NCBI GenBank assembly: GCA_903813345.2 | Contig: CAIIXF020000002.1 | Span: forward strand, 18,240,813 to 18,304,812 | Source: Owenia fusiformis | Lineage: Eukaryota > Annelida > Polychaeta > Sabellida > Oweniidae | Direction of reading: 5' to 3' | Length of the DNA stretch: 64,000 nucleotides | Shown: positions 35,601-46,185 of the stretch, piece by piece | Numbering within the stretch: the stretch's first letter is position 1 | How the letters are laid out: every line of letters begins with the position of its first letter | Program-made: the position numbers and the translations under genes | Notes under the pieces: model-generated | Databases searched by the model: none | What the model was told of the DNA's origin: nothing | What the model saw: only the letters and a program-made list of their open reading frames with translations

Positions 35601-35686
35601 ATATATGTACATAGTACAAAATGAGCAACTTAGTTGAATATATATGACTAACAATGACTAACACACGAGCTAACAAGTGACTACCA

Positions 35687-35873
35687 CGAGTTTCATGGTT
35701 GGAAATTTGCAATATGAATGCCGGAATTTCTGGAGACTGGGAAAGCTGGACTTTGGGGTACTTTTGGGGAAGGGGAAATACATCTCTCTAATTGGATACA
35801 TGGTCCTGGGACTAGAGTAAGATGTAAAAAGGAGTGGGCAACTTTTGGGCCGGAGCATCATGTACATTTCAAG
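35687..35873 (+). other. possible exon, low support
   Basis: From ATG at 35718 an open frame reads MPEFLETGKAGLWGTFGEGE, then NWIHGPGTRVRCKKEWATFG and PEHHVHFK, ending at a donor-like AAG|GTAACT (35873). The copy at 12049-12130 keeps the ends but lacks the middle. All three frames are fairly open, so this may be chance. Confidence 0.2.
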
Positions 35874-36479
35874 GTAACTTTCATGTCAAATCTCGTAACA
35901 GAATGTCATAAAACATATTTCAATTTGTTGATCATCATTTAATACAAATATATATGTACTTAATACCAACAGAGTCGGAATACTGCAAAATCGATCGAAA
36001 CGCAGGAGATATATGTATATCCATTAGCAGCCTTACAGTTGAAATCTAAACAGAACACAAACCAAACTTCTCAACCGAGGAAAACCTTACGCCGAATTAC
36101 AATACTAACTTTACAAATAAAAGTATTTTACACCTAATACTGATACCAAAATATGATACCATAAATACGCTGAATACAGAAGTTGTGATTAAAGTAAATT
36201 GCTTATAATTAATGCTAATTACTGGATCAGATCTTGGAACTATATTCTCTAAAGTCTGCACTATTTGCACTTTATTATCAATACGCCATTACTGAAAAGT
36301 ATGTATCTGAAGACTGGCATTCATCTTAGAGAGTGAATATCAGCTGAATTCATATAAACATACAAGTTATAAACAATTAAAGTTAAATTCTAATTAAATA
36401 TAGAGATAATTACAGTAACGGCACACCAAATAATAAGGGAAATTGTGCTATACGTGTATCTGAATTTGGTGGGTTGTTA

Positions 36480-36677
36480 CTGACAAACGTTGACAAAAAC
36501 ATGTTGTAGTAATTGTTATTATACATAAAACTTTACATTATACTTTACAATACTAAAATGTACACTACTAAAAATTTACAGAATATTACAAAAGTTTATA
36601 AACCAGTAGACTTCCATAGCTCTGATTTTGGAACATGAACTCTATCCCAGAAACTCAACCACCCCCTCCCACTTTAC
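36480..36677 (-). repeat. unit fragment copy 4, spacer between W and C
   Basis: Matches 4540-4769 and 10589-10824 (AACATGTTGTAGT, then GTAGACTTCCATA.CTCTGATTTT, AACATGAACTCTATCCCAGA). On the minus strand one frame reads SFWDRVHVPKSE-LWKSTGLY, which is conserved among copies, but I cannot place exon boundaries. Confidence 0.5.
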
Positions 36678-36758
36678 CTTAGAGTCCAAGTTCCTCCACC
36701 AAAGAATATGGGTTGACCAACAAAAGTCCACCAGTAAATATCAAACTGGGAGGCGCCC
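36678..36758 (-). pseudogene. exon-like segment W, copy 4
   Basis: 81 nt with TAG acceptor and GTAAAG donor. Reads ASQFDIYWWTFVGQPI then FFGGGTWTL. The acceptor side carries CTACTACC where other copies have a single CTAC(C). Confidence 0.45.
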
Positions 36759-36879
36759 CTACTACCCCATATGCAAAACCAGGAAAGGAATACTTAACTT
36801 CCGTAGCAGGAACGTCGGTTGTAGTCATAGTTGGCACGCAGCTGTTGTGTCGTTCGTCATCGGGTTCCTTATCTCCAAG
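36679..36879 (-). pseudogene. exon-like segment B, copy 4 (stop lost, extended frame)
   Basis: After TTTTCAG the B frame runs 66 codons to TAA at 36679-36681: LGDKEPDDERHNSCVPTMTT, TDVPATEVKYSFPGFAYG, VVGAPPSLIFTGG, LLLVNPYSLVEELGL. An in-frame 9-nt deletion relative to the other copies and loss of the usual TAA (GTTACCTAA to GCTACGGAA) create the extension across W in another frame. Between-copy changes suggest W's own frame is the older one, so the extension may be accidental. Confidence 0.35.
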
Positions 36880-36998
36880 CTGAAAATGAACCGGAAAATA
36901 GAGGAACTAAACTCGTTGTTCTGCAGAAATCGTGAATCTTTGTATGATGAAACAACATTATATTGCAATAAATTTCAACTGCCCGAGCAAGTTGAAGG

Positions 36999-37319
36999 GT
37001 GGGTATTACAAGAGAAAATGAGGGTAGACCCCCCCCCCAAATTATTTTGGGGCCAAAAAGAAAAAAAATTGTGGGCACTCTTTATGTATATAGTAGAGTA
37101 AAATTCACAAAGCTTCGTATAAGTGACCATAATATTGAGGTGGAAAAAGGACGTCGTAAACATGTCAAATTTGAAAATCGTCACTGTACTAAATGCAACA
37201 ACTCTTACAAACCTATTGAAGATGAATTTCATTTCGTCATAAAATGTAACAAATATTCTGTAACAAGGAACATCTTATTCGAAAAATATCTAAATCATGC
37301 TCAACATTTTATTCCATGA
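36999..37319 (+). pseudogene. LINE reverse transcriptase C-terminal fragment
   Basis: From about 37100 the frame reads VKFTKLRISDHNIEVEKGRR, then RHCTKCNNSYKPIEDEFHFV and KCNKYSVTRNI. The pattern C-x2-C...EDE-HF...C..Y...R is typical of the extreme C-terminus of CR1/jockey-like LINE proteins. It differs clearly from the 5.26-9.71-kb LINE, so it represents a second family. It stops at TGA 37317-37319. Upstream similarity fades into low-complexity sequence. Confidence 0.75.
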
Positions 37320-37329
37320 CAGATTTGCA

Positions 37330-38635
37330 GCAATTTCTCTTTGTCAAATAATTGTGAAGAAAAATAATCACAAGAACCTCACCCCTTCTTCAACTGAGGG
37401 TAGGGGGTCATTTTGAAAAAAAAAATTTCAAGTACATAATTTGTGCAAACTCCTTTTTATCGTGCCTAATATAGTAAATTGATTGAAAATTCGCTATTTA
37501 TTAGCATTTTGCATGATATTTTAAATTAATTTGTGATTTTAAGCCTTTTACTATCCCCAATTCAATGTTGGGTATACCTAATTTCAAAGGTATAACTTTT
37601 TTTCGAGTGCATGGACGTCTATGAATAAATTCCACAATATTGCTCAAAAATCATTGGACAAGTCCTGAAAGTATGACAGAGATGTGTCTGATCAATAAGA
37701 AAAAAAATCATAACAACCCCACCACTTTTTCAACATAGGGGAAGGGGGAAATATCAAAAAATATTTTGTGAGAATATAATTTGTGCTCACTCTTTTTAAC
37801 ATGACTAAAATGGCTGATTAATATACAGTTTACTTTTTATTAGACATTTTGCAGGTTATTTGGAATCTATTTGCGATTTTAAGCTTTTTAACTAATCGCC
37901 CATCCCATGTTTAGTGTTATCTTATTCCAAGAAATTCCCTCCTAGTTTTTTTGTATTGCATTGATGCAAATGAAAGAATTCCACAACATTGCTGAAGTAG
38001 CATTTGATAGATCAAGAAAGTATTGCATTTGTGTGTCAAATTGTTGTCGAGAAAAAAACACAAGAACCCTACCACTTCTCCCTTAGGGGGTCGATATGAA
38101 AAATATATTTAGTGAATACAATAGTTGTGCAAACTCTCTTTTATCATGCCTTAGATGGTCAATTTATATTGACATTTGCTATTAGATATTTTCAAGATAT
38201 TAATATGTGATTTTAAGCCTTTTACTGCCCCTCCCACTCAAATTCAATGTTGAATATGTTTATTTTCAGGAGTTTTCTCTCATTACTTTTTATTGTAGTG
38301 CATCAAACCCAATGAAAAAATTCAACAACACTGTTTAAATATCATTTGATAGATCCATTAAGTATGCCAGTGATATGTCAAATGGGTATGGAGAAGAATA
38401 TTTATAATAACCCTACCCCTGCTTAAACAGAGGGTGTGGGTCAATGTGAAAAATATATTCAGCAAGTAAATTATTTGTGCCTAAGATGGTCAATTAATAT
38501 GAAGCTCATTGATTATAAGGCATTTTGCAAGATATTTAGAATTTATTTATGATATTAATCCTTTTGCCCCCCCCCCTCCAAATTCAATGTTGAGTTTATC
38601 TGATTTTCAAGTGTAGTTTCATCACTTCTGCTATA
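37330..38635. repeat. degenerate ~330-bp tandem repeats
   Basis: Four units (starting near 37350, 37690, 38040, 38390). Each has AATCACAAGAACC-like, GAGGGTAGGGGGTCA-like, TAATTTGTGCAAACTC, TTTTGCATGATATTT and TTTTAAGCCTTTTACT segments in order. A fifth unit continues at 39259-39600 after a mariner relic that interrupts it. Confidence 0.75.
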
Positions 38636-39258
38636 CAGGGTGAGCCAAAAACGCCACTTTTTTGAAAATGCTATCACTTTTTTAATTTTCGATACAGAAT
38701 CATAATTTGAATACCAAATGAAACTTGTGGTTGTTATCTAACCATGGATCATGAATTATACAGTCACTTTTACTTGAATAAAATATGTCACCAGTGTCTC
38801 ACTTAAACATGTGTTGTGCCATGAGAAATAAGCATAATTTGCAAAATGTTCCTGAACTGATACGGCCTGATGATCGCCAAGCTAATCGCCGTGATGCAAA
38901 CCCCAGTGGGTATAGGGTATGGGAAGGTCTCCATGAGATTGTATGAAGGCACACAATCTAGAAAATTGCTGAACTTAAGCTGGCAATTAAGACAGGTTGA
39001 AAGAAAACTTAGCTAACATTTCATTGATACTGCTATAACAGCAAGGCGACTAAAAATAAAATATATCATCCAATAGGGTGGAGGACCAATTGAACTCCTC
39101 TTTAATATCTAATAAAATCCACGTTGAAGGACTTGTTACATTATATTATATTACTTAGAAACCCTGGCACTATAGTAACTGCAAAATTTGGGGTATGTCG
39201 GTTGGAAAATAAAAAAGTTGTAGTGTCTTGGAAAAAGTGGCGTTTTTTGCCCACCCTG
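38636..39258. mobile_element. mariner relic, 623 bp
   Basis: CAGGGTGAGCCAAAAACGCC at 38636 pairs with the inverted end GCGTTTTTTGCCCACCCTG at 39258. TA flanks both sides. Inside, near 38895-38955, a decayed reading D-NP-GYRVWEGLHEIV resembles the transposase segment around the last catalytic acid, followed by stops. Inserted in the fifth ~330-bp tandem unit. Confidence 0.8.
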
Positions 39259-39600
39259 TAGTTCAGGGAGGCCAATGAAAAAGCTCTCAAATTAAATTAC
39301 TGAATATCATTTTCTAGATCCAAAAATTATGGCAATGATTTATCTAAATAATATGAATAAAGATCACTCCATCCCCTTCAACCCCTTTTGGAGGGGATTT
39401 AATATTGATTCATACATTAAATACATTATCCTTATTAATGCATCAACCATATGATTTCTATTACTATTATTAATATGTCTATTAACATTTTGTTCATATA
39501 AAAACTGCTCCTTGTAGGGAGAAGGAGGGAGAAATGTACAAAAACATGATTTTTGGCTCACACAGTGAGCATATGCGATTTGACTAGTTACCAATAGACC
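39259..39600. repeat. fifth ~330-bp tandem unit
   Basis: Continues the degenerate repeat (CCAATGAAAAAGCTCTC, TTCTAGATCCA, CTTCAACCCCTTTTGGAGG) on the far side of the mariner relic. Confidence 0.6.
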
Positions 39601-40716
39601 ATGAACTTCAAAGGTATTTTGTGCTCATAGATATGTTATCCTACACGATGGCCAATCATGATATCAGTCTATGTTATGGTGGATTTAAACAATTGATTCA
39701 TCCTTCTGGCAATTAAATAATAATATGGTAACATTATTTTTATGATAATTATGGTAGACTATGAAAAAACAACAACCTCAAAATCCCATGTAATGCTACA
39801 TACAGTAGATAAAGCCACAAGCACACTGTTATACTATTTAAGGCCGTGAGAGGAACAGTACATACATAATTTAAGGTACATTTATGGCAAATTGTAAATT
39901 TCCAGGGTACTGGCATGTAGTTTGCTGTTTAGTTTTCATATTAATAGATATTATTTGCAAGAATTGATGAACTCGCTAGCTTGAATCGATTAAAACAAAT
40001 GTAAGAGTTTCTTTAAAATATCTTCTCTGTTTTCCCCCATCTCTGTCTCTTATTACATGAGGGAAACATTAGTTAACCAGTTATTAAGAAGTTTTTTTCA
40101 AGACAGTCAGGGAGGGTTTGTTAGCCCCCCCCCTCTGCCACCCCCCCCCCCTCACACACACACTGAAGAAAAATATATTTTTTCTCCATCATTAATATTT
40201 TTTTATAATTTGAAATTAAAGATTCATAGAAAAATAAAGATTAAAAGAAAAACGTTATCCCTGATTTTTCTTCACTAAATATCAAAATATCTTAGAATAC
40301 TGATATAAAATCTTCAAAGTCAATGTTAACAAAATTTGAAAATGTGAATATTAAAAGAGTTAAAATATCAATTTTACAAGGTAACTATGAAAAATTGAGC
40401 ATCACTGGACATTAAGTGATTAAAATATTGATTTTGCAAGGAAATATTGATAAAAAACATTGAACCATTTTTTCGTTATATCTGCTGATTGTATAAACTT
40501 ATTTAATGGTGGCATATAAAGAACGGTCCTCAAAATATATTTTTGCTTTGCCCCCTGCTACCCCCTGGGGTGGGGGTAAAACATAATTTTGTGGGACGAA
40601 AAGTGACCCATGAACTTGCTCAGGTGCATTTCTTCATTTGAAAGAACCAATATATTCATAAAATATTTGGTTTAATTTCTGCAGAGATTCGAACAAAAAA
40701 TAACGAAGAGCCTAGA
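39601..40716. other. no gene recognised; C-rich tract
   Basis: AT-rich, with a pyrimidine run of C tracts and CACACA at 40123-40163 and another GGGG/CCCC-rich patch near 40550-40580. No supported gene. Confidence 0.5.
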
Positions 40717-41119
40717 CTAGAGTCCATTTCACTGCTTCATTTCGTCAGTAGAACGGCAAAAATAAGAAATTGGGAGACTATTGTGCAATAATATATGGAA
40801 AAGTATATTCATAATGTACATGAATGACATTTGTATATTTCAGATTTTTTAGTTTTTTGTGCAATAAGCCTGTGCCGTCTTGTAATTTGAAGAATTTCAG
40901 CCATGTTAATCTTATTGAAAATAACATGGCAGAGAAACATCCAAATATAAGAGGCCACACACTTTATAAGCCAAACTAGAAGCAATCCATGGCCAAGATA
41001 TACAAATGTCATTCATGTACATTATGAATATACTTTTCCATATATTATTGCACAATGGTCTCCCAATTTCTTATTTTTGCCGTTCTACTGACGAACTGAA
41101 GCAGTGAAATGGACTCTAG
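40717..41119. mobile_element. palindromic MITE family, full copy 1
   Basis: CTAGAGTCCATTTCACTGCT at 40717 is inverted at the right end (AGCAGTGAAATGGACTCTAG, 41119). Arms are ~125 bp, around a ~150-bp centre with ATAAGCCTGTGCCGTCTTG. No coding capacity. Confidence 0.85.
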
Positions 41120-41253
41120 AAGCAATCCAAGATATACAAATGTCATTCATGTACATTATGAATATACTTTTCCATATATTATTGCACAATGGTCTCCCAA
41201 TTTCTTATTTTTGCCGTTCTACTGACGAAATGAACCAGTGAAATGGACTCTAG
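41120..41253. mobile_element. palindromic MITE family, right-arm fragment
   Basis: AGCAATCCAAGATATACAAA to ATGGACTCTAG repeats the right arm of the element just before it, in tandem. Confidence 0.75.
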
Positions 41254-41490
41254 TGAGCGAATCGACGCCTCAGAAATTATTTTTCTCATATTCTTCATAA
41301 TTTTACCTAGCCTTTTAAAAGTTGGATATTTGCTTCCAAATGTAAAGCTTTACACTGGTTTGTAACCTGGGAACCAATCCTCTTGGAAACACACTTCGAA
41401 TAATATTATGTTAAACTCTGGCGTTTTGCTTGTAGTGGAATTGACTCGAACAAGTTGAATATGTTTCATTTCATATTTTGTATCTTTCAG

Positions 41491-42005
41491 GTACAACTAT
41501 GCGAGGGATGCAGTGAACACTAGTATGTATCCAACAGACTGACTAGAAGTCAGTCTGTTATGATGTACTACTTTCCTGTGGAAATTGCAGTGAAATTTTT
41601 TGCACAAAATTATCAATTAGAGGAACCATTTATTCAATAAAATAAACATTACAAAATGTCAATTAATTAGTAAGGTACAACTAAATGCAATAAAAAGTAA
41701 CACAGCGTATTGTCTAGTGGAAATAAAGCTAGTTGAAGTAACAAATGTGCAAATTAATTTTACCCAATCGGCCATTTTGAATAGCACTTCCTATGTAAAC
41801 AAATACTTTGGATTACCAAACTTTAACATAGGTGCCTTATAGTCTGAATATAATTCAGACTAAATAGGATATAGTCTACAGTGAACACACCAAGTTAAGG
41901 CGACAACTGGATCAGGTTTTGGACAACTTTGAGCCATCAGGTCCAGTCCACTTAAACAGTATCAGGGGCGAAAGTTCTTCGTAATACTGTCACCAAAGCA
42001 CCAAA
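41491..42005 (+). pseudogene. exon-like segment A, copy 5, split by a MITE
   Basis: On the plus strand, TATCTTTCAG precedes VQLCEGCSEH; after the 358-bp element the segment resumes as HTKLRRQLDQVLDNFEPSGP and ends near CHQSTK|GTAAAT. Here the CxxC (codons 4 and 7) is intact, unlike copies 1-3. A stop has arisen in the SSCSC region. This is the most informative copy for the original frame. Confidence 0.55.
41521..41878. mobile_element. 358-bp MITE with 10-bp target duplication
   Basis: CAGTGAACAC is present on both sides (41511-41520, 41879-41888); removing one copy and the element restores segment A. The ends TAGTATGTATCC and GGATATAGTCTA are imperfect inverted repeats (9 of 12). A TSD of this length fits Mutator-like elements, which is inference. 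Confidence 0.85.
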
Positions 42006-42032
42006 GTAAATCCATTTTTGATCCTATTATTA

Positions 42033-42313
42033 TATATCTTGGATTGCTTCTAGTTTGGCTTATAAAGTGTGTGGCCTCTTATATTTGGATGTTTCTCTGC
42101 CATGTTATTTTCAATAAGATTAACATGGCTGAAATTCTTCAAATTACAAGACGGCACAGGCTTATTGCACAAAAAAACTAAAAAATCTGAAATTTACAAA
42201 TGTCATTCATGTACATTATGAATATACTTTTCCATATATTATTGCACAATGGTCTCCCAATTTCTTATTTTTGCCGTTCTACTGACGAAATGAAGCAGTG
42301 AAATGGACTCTAT
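42033..42313. mobile_element. palindromic MITE family, partial copy
   Basis: Starts inside the element (TATCTTGGATTGCTTCTAG) and runs through the centre and right arm to AGTGAAATGGACTCTA. The left arm is missing. Confidence 0.8.
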
Positions 42314-42424
42314 AGATAATAAGTAATAAAAAGAGTGAATGTGAATCCATTCTTGAGAATAAGTTTAGTCCAAAGATGTTTTATGTACAACGTTTCTACA
42401 AACAATCCGGGAGTTTTTATACTA

Positions 42425-42820
42425 TAAAGTCCATTTCACTGCTTCAGTTCGTCAGTAGAACGGCAAAAATAAGAAATTGGGAGACCATTGTGCAATAATA
42501 TATGGAAAAGTATATTCATAATGTACATGAATGACATTTGTATATCTTGGATTGCTTCTAGTTTGGCTTATAAAGTGTGTTGCCTCTTATATTTGGATGT
42601 TTCTCTGCCATGTTATTTTCAATAAGATTAACATGGCTGAAATTCTTCAAATTACAAGACGGCACAGGCTTATTGCACAAAAAACTAAAAAATCTGAAAT
42701 ATACAAATGTCATTCATGTACATTATGAATATACTTTTCCATATATTATTGCACAATAGTCTCCCAATTTCTTATTTTTGCCGTTCTACTGACGAACTAA
42801 AGCAGTGAAATGGACTTTAT
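42425..42820. mobile_element. palindromic MITE family, full copy 2
   Basis: AAAGTCCATTTCACTGC to GCAGTGAAATGGACTTT, with flanking TATA on both sides consistent with TA target duplication. The centre is in the opposite orientation to the copy at 40717-41119. Confidence 0.85.
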
Positions 42821-43419
42821 ACGCAGTTTCCAATCACGTTATACCCATACTTGTACGTACCATGGAAAAATATCCGTGTCGTCGTTGTGCTTGCTGCATG
42901 ACACCGTCAGTATTTTTGTAGTTTGTGTGTTCACTTCTTCCTTTGTTTTATGTGTCTTGAACCACGCCACTGCCACTGTAATGGTTTTAGACACTTGTTA
43001 CGGTTTATTACTGTTGTTTTATCACTGGTACTTTTCACTCATACTTTGTTTCTTCACTTTTCCCAAGCTGGCTATGGTTATCCAGTTATGATATTATCCA
43101 GATTGAGCATATGCATAATAGTTCGTGCTCTGCGTATTCATTTTGTCTACAACAGCGGCAAATAACAGCACTTTTATGAAATGTAACGTTATTTTCGTTT
43201 TTACGTATCGGCATTTTCAAATTCCAAATTCCTTTGTTCTTTTTTGTAGAATGAATACTCATAGGGGTATAACCACGTGATTAGACGTCAGATGGCCTGT
43301 TCACACTGACCCCGGAGACTGGCCAATGGACATCGCCGAGTAATCGCTGTAATCGAACGTTAGCACGAAGCGAGCCACTGTATATACATTTCTGATTAGT
43401 GGTCAATATAAATTGCAAA
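42821..43419. other. no gene recognised
   Basis: Open runs near 42810-43165 (+) are Cys/Phe-rich and without family motif or splice support. Confidence 0.45.
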
Positions 43420-43740
43420 CAGGGTGGTCCAAAAAATCATTTACACTTTTGATTGCGTAGCATTTTCTAACAATGGGAAGATTTCCCAATTTTTTCATAG
43501 ACCTGTCATTCAGACATGTAAGTTTTGTGTTATTCAAGCTTTATTATCATATGCCACCATAATGTGAGCACAGATCAATATATAGTTTGTAATGTGCCCA
43601 ATCCAAACTCCTTGCATACATTGTAATGTCCCTGTTCATGTTGTCATAAAGAATTCTCCTGATCTCTCTTTTAATATCCTCTAGTTCATTAATTGTTTGG
43701 TAGTCGTTACTAACCAACCAAACAAGTGAATTCATTCTGT
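43420..43740 (-). pseudogene. mariner-type transposon end with transposase tail
   Basis: CAGGGTGGTCCAAAAAATCA at 43420 is a mariner-like terminal sequence. Just inside, on the minus strand (43547-43735), an open frame ends NELEDIKREIRRILYDNM, then YIDLCSHYGGI-stop, resembling the C-terminus of mariner/IS630 transposases (basic helix, then a Cys and a GG near the end). The rest of the element and the other end were not found. Confidence 0.55.
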
Positions 43741-44606
43741 GTCAAAATATTGCAAGAAAAAGGAGAGGACCCCTACCCAATATAAAGTCCAAGAAACAGC
43801 AAAAAATCCTTGGAAACTAAGAGATAACTCTTTATCCATTGTTGTTATGTTGATAAGAAAGTAAGCAGTTGTCCAGATTAAGTTGAAACAGTAGCAAAAT
43901 GTTGATTTCACCTGTAAAACCTGTACATATATAATTCAACTTTACCATACATTTGAAAACATTAATTTCAACTAGTTTCTAAATATATATATATATAGCT
44001 TAATTGAAACTCTAAGTAGGTATGGGTTGTTAGAATGTTTTGATAAAAGAATGTGTTTATGAGGAGAAAATCAGATTCACAGTGGACGCAGTTCAGTTAA
44101 CAAGACTATTTTAACAACGCAACACAGCCCCCATTGGCATTCTATGCAACGCAGTCCAGCTGCGAATACACAAAATGTCAGATAATGTAAACTATGTTCA
44201 TACTCTTATTGTTTCAGGAAAGAAGATAATCTTCCAGACTATCACTTATTTAAAAAGAGAAATGTAGCCCAGCACCATTTCATCGTTTTGATTCCTCGCC
44301 ATGATACAGTATTACCGAATGTTATCAAAATATAGTATCTGAATTTTGCCTCCATTTAATTGAGTTTACTCCACCTCCTACACCATCTCTCATAATTCTT
44401 ACAACTTCACCAGTTACTCCTCAATGAACATAGTACTCCCCAAAACTCCCAGGGGGGGAGGGGGTAACAAGGCTCAAATTATGTTATGTAAGAACATGTT
44501 GAAATTGATGGCAAATATGTTAATATTTTGTTGAGTCTGCGATTTAAAATTTTTATCAGTTCTATAGTTTTTTTGTAGGGTGGAGGTCACATATTTGTTG
44601 TTGAAA
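43741..44606. other. no gene recognised
   Basis: AT-rich; a short (AT)n run near 43985-43997 and a G-rich patch at 44450-44463. Confidence 0.5.
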
Positions 44607-44642
44607 CCTTTTTCATAAAGGGCAATAAAGATATACATACGC
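44607..44642 (+). mobile_element. LINE 3'-end fragment
   Basis: TCATAAAGGGCAATAAAGAT followed by ATACATACG matches the last ~35 bp of the LINE at 5260-9705 (minus strand there). It is either a severely 5'-truncated insertion or the tail of a related family. Confidence 0.6.
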
Positions 44643-44887
44643 ATAAGTGATTTTCATTCACTATAGCTGTATGGTGAATAGCTGTTTAGTAAATGAGGCT
44701 GTTTGGGTTTTTATTTGTCATTCTGGCTTTTGACGCTGCAAGAAAACTTAATTAAAGATAACTGTATGTAAATTTTTCTAATTTGCATCACTTTCAAATA
44801 AGTCGACAAACTAATTTAATTGCAACCCGACTGTGTATAATTGCGATAATTGTAAGTATTACGATGAGTGGACAAATATTCTAAAAA

Positions 44888-45175
44888 GGAGCAAGTGATT
44901 TGGGATATTCTTTATGAATTTTTAGCCCCTGACTCCCTCCCCTATCATGTGGGTAGGGGGTACATTATAAAAAATAACAAAAATAAAAAACAAAAATAAG
45001 ACATTTCTCTGAGTTGCCGAGTGCTTGATAAATGGTAAAAATAATGTTTTTTAAGTATTTTTCTTAAAGTGACTTCATTTGGCGATTGCTCTGGGCCTTG
45101 AAATTGTGTAAAACCATTTAGTAAGTGGTATTTAGTGAGGAAAATACATTCTTCTAACCCAATTATCGAGATTCA
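44888..45175. repeat. left arm of a 3-kb-spaced inverted repeat
   Basis: CCCCTATCATGTGGGTAGGG and the following ~200 bp (TGGCGATTGCT, TTTAGTGAGGAAAATACATT) recur inverted at 47865-48085. The two arms could be ends of one old element or two copies of a dispersed repeat. Confidence 0.65.
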
Positions 45176-45192
45176 CATGTAACAAATCTTGA

Positions 45193-45440
45193 AAATTATT
45201 AAGGTAAAATGGCGCCTGCTTCAGTTTTATATTTTTACATATTGTAGATTTAAATGTCCTCTTTTGAATATCAATAGTTTAATTTGGGTGATAATTTCTA
45301 AGAGTTTTTTTAGCGCAGTACACCGATGAACTTCTTTCTCCAAATCGCGACTTGTCTTTTATTGATTTGGTCTACTGCACATTACGCCTGCTTCAGACAA
45401 TTTTGATATTTTTACATCTTGTAGATTTAAAGGACCAGAT
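45193..45440. repeat. dispersed repeat related to 1576-1967, inverted
   Basis: TAGATTTAAATGTCCTCTTT and AGTTTAATTTGGGT are the inverse of the 1665-1690 core. A second GTAGATTTAAAGGAC follows at 45421, mirroring the tandem structure of the 1.6-kb copy. Confidence 0.65.
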
Positions 45441-46037
45441 TTACCATGAGAGTGATTTTGGACAGCTGTATTTTTGGTCACGGGTATTTCCCAACCATAC
45501 AATGAACATTTTATATTAAAACAATATCTTGACTTCAACAAAAGTTCATGAAAAAAGCATCCCATTTTGATAATAAGATTAGCCATGAATTAGTAACCCA
45601 CCTTCAATAATATTGACCTTATTGCTGAAAAAGATGACCATGATTTTTCATATTCTTTTTCAATATAATAATTACACTGTAATGTATCATTCACTTCCTA
45701 TAAAGGGTATGTAGATTGAAAATGTAATATGAAAGTTACATGAGAATTAAGATTATCCAATGGGAAATCCCCTGTTATGGAGTTCGCCCTGTCCATCCTT
45801 GAAGGTTCTGTTTACCTATGTGCCATCTTTGAGAAAATCGATGCATTAATAAAGGAGCATTTGTAAATGTATGATTGTGTTGACACCTAATGAATGCATG
45901 ACCGTTTGGTAGGTCATTGGAAACCAAGGTAATCCATTATTTATGTGAGGGGATTTAATTGATCAATACCAGAGTATCCAATGAAGCATGAATATTGACT
46001 GGCTTTTACTGCGCCTACGGAAAACTGATGTACAGTA
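45441..46037. other. no gene recognised
   Basis: AT-rich; no supported feature. Confidence 0.5.
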
Positions 46038-46185
46038 ATGCCTTGGTCACATTTACTCCGATTTTCACGACGGCGCCCGGCCGATTGAGTATTTTGTTCA
46101 AAATTGAATACAATACAGTATTGAAAATAACACTCAATCGGCCGGGAACCGGCCCATGAATCGGAGCATAATGTGACCAAGGCAT
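46038..46185. mobile_element. 148-bp near-perfect foldback MITE
   Basis: ATGCCTTGGTCACATTTACT at 46038 pairs with the inverse ending at 46185 (ATAATGTGACCAAGGCAT). GC-rich inner arms CGGCCGATTGAGT/ACTCAATCGGCCG lie inside an AT loop. A half copy is at 48484-48558. Confidence 0.8.

Larger units (their letters stand above)
13735..35640. repeat. 22-kb complex tandem array
   Basis: Built from recurring modules in one orientation. Module 1 starts AGGGGCAGTGCACTC (13737, 18908, 25029, 28128, 31934). Module 2 is AT-rich (13890, 19065, 28265, 32095). Module 3 is a GC-rich palindromic core (ten copies). A TGTCTCTGCAAAATCCCAGC module ends in TTGGTTCGAACTGAGCATGG, and a module carries TTAATATATCATGATAATTT (17565, 23696, 26154, 31353, 34286). 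Modules drop in and out, giving nested period lengths of about 2, 4 and 6 kb. Short open frames recur because the repeat recurs; none shows codon-level conservation or a family motif. Confidence 0.9.

Noticed and set aside
42810-43165. Cys/Phe-rich plus-strand frames as a small membrane protein
   Set aside because: Two overlapping frames are equally open; no signal-anchor logic, splice site or conserved copy supports either.
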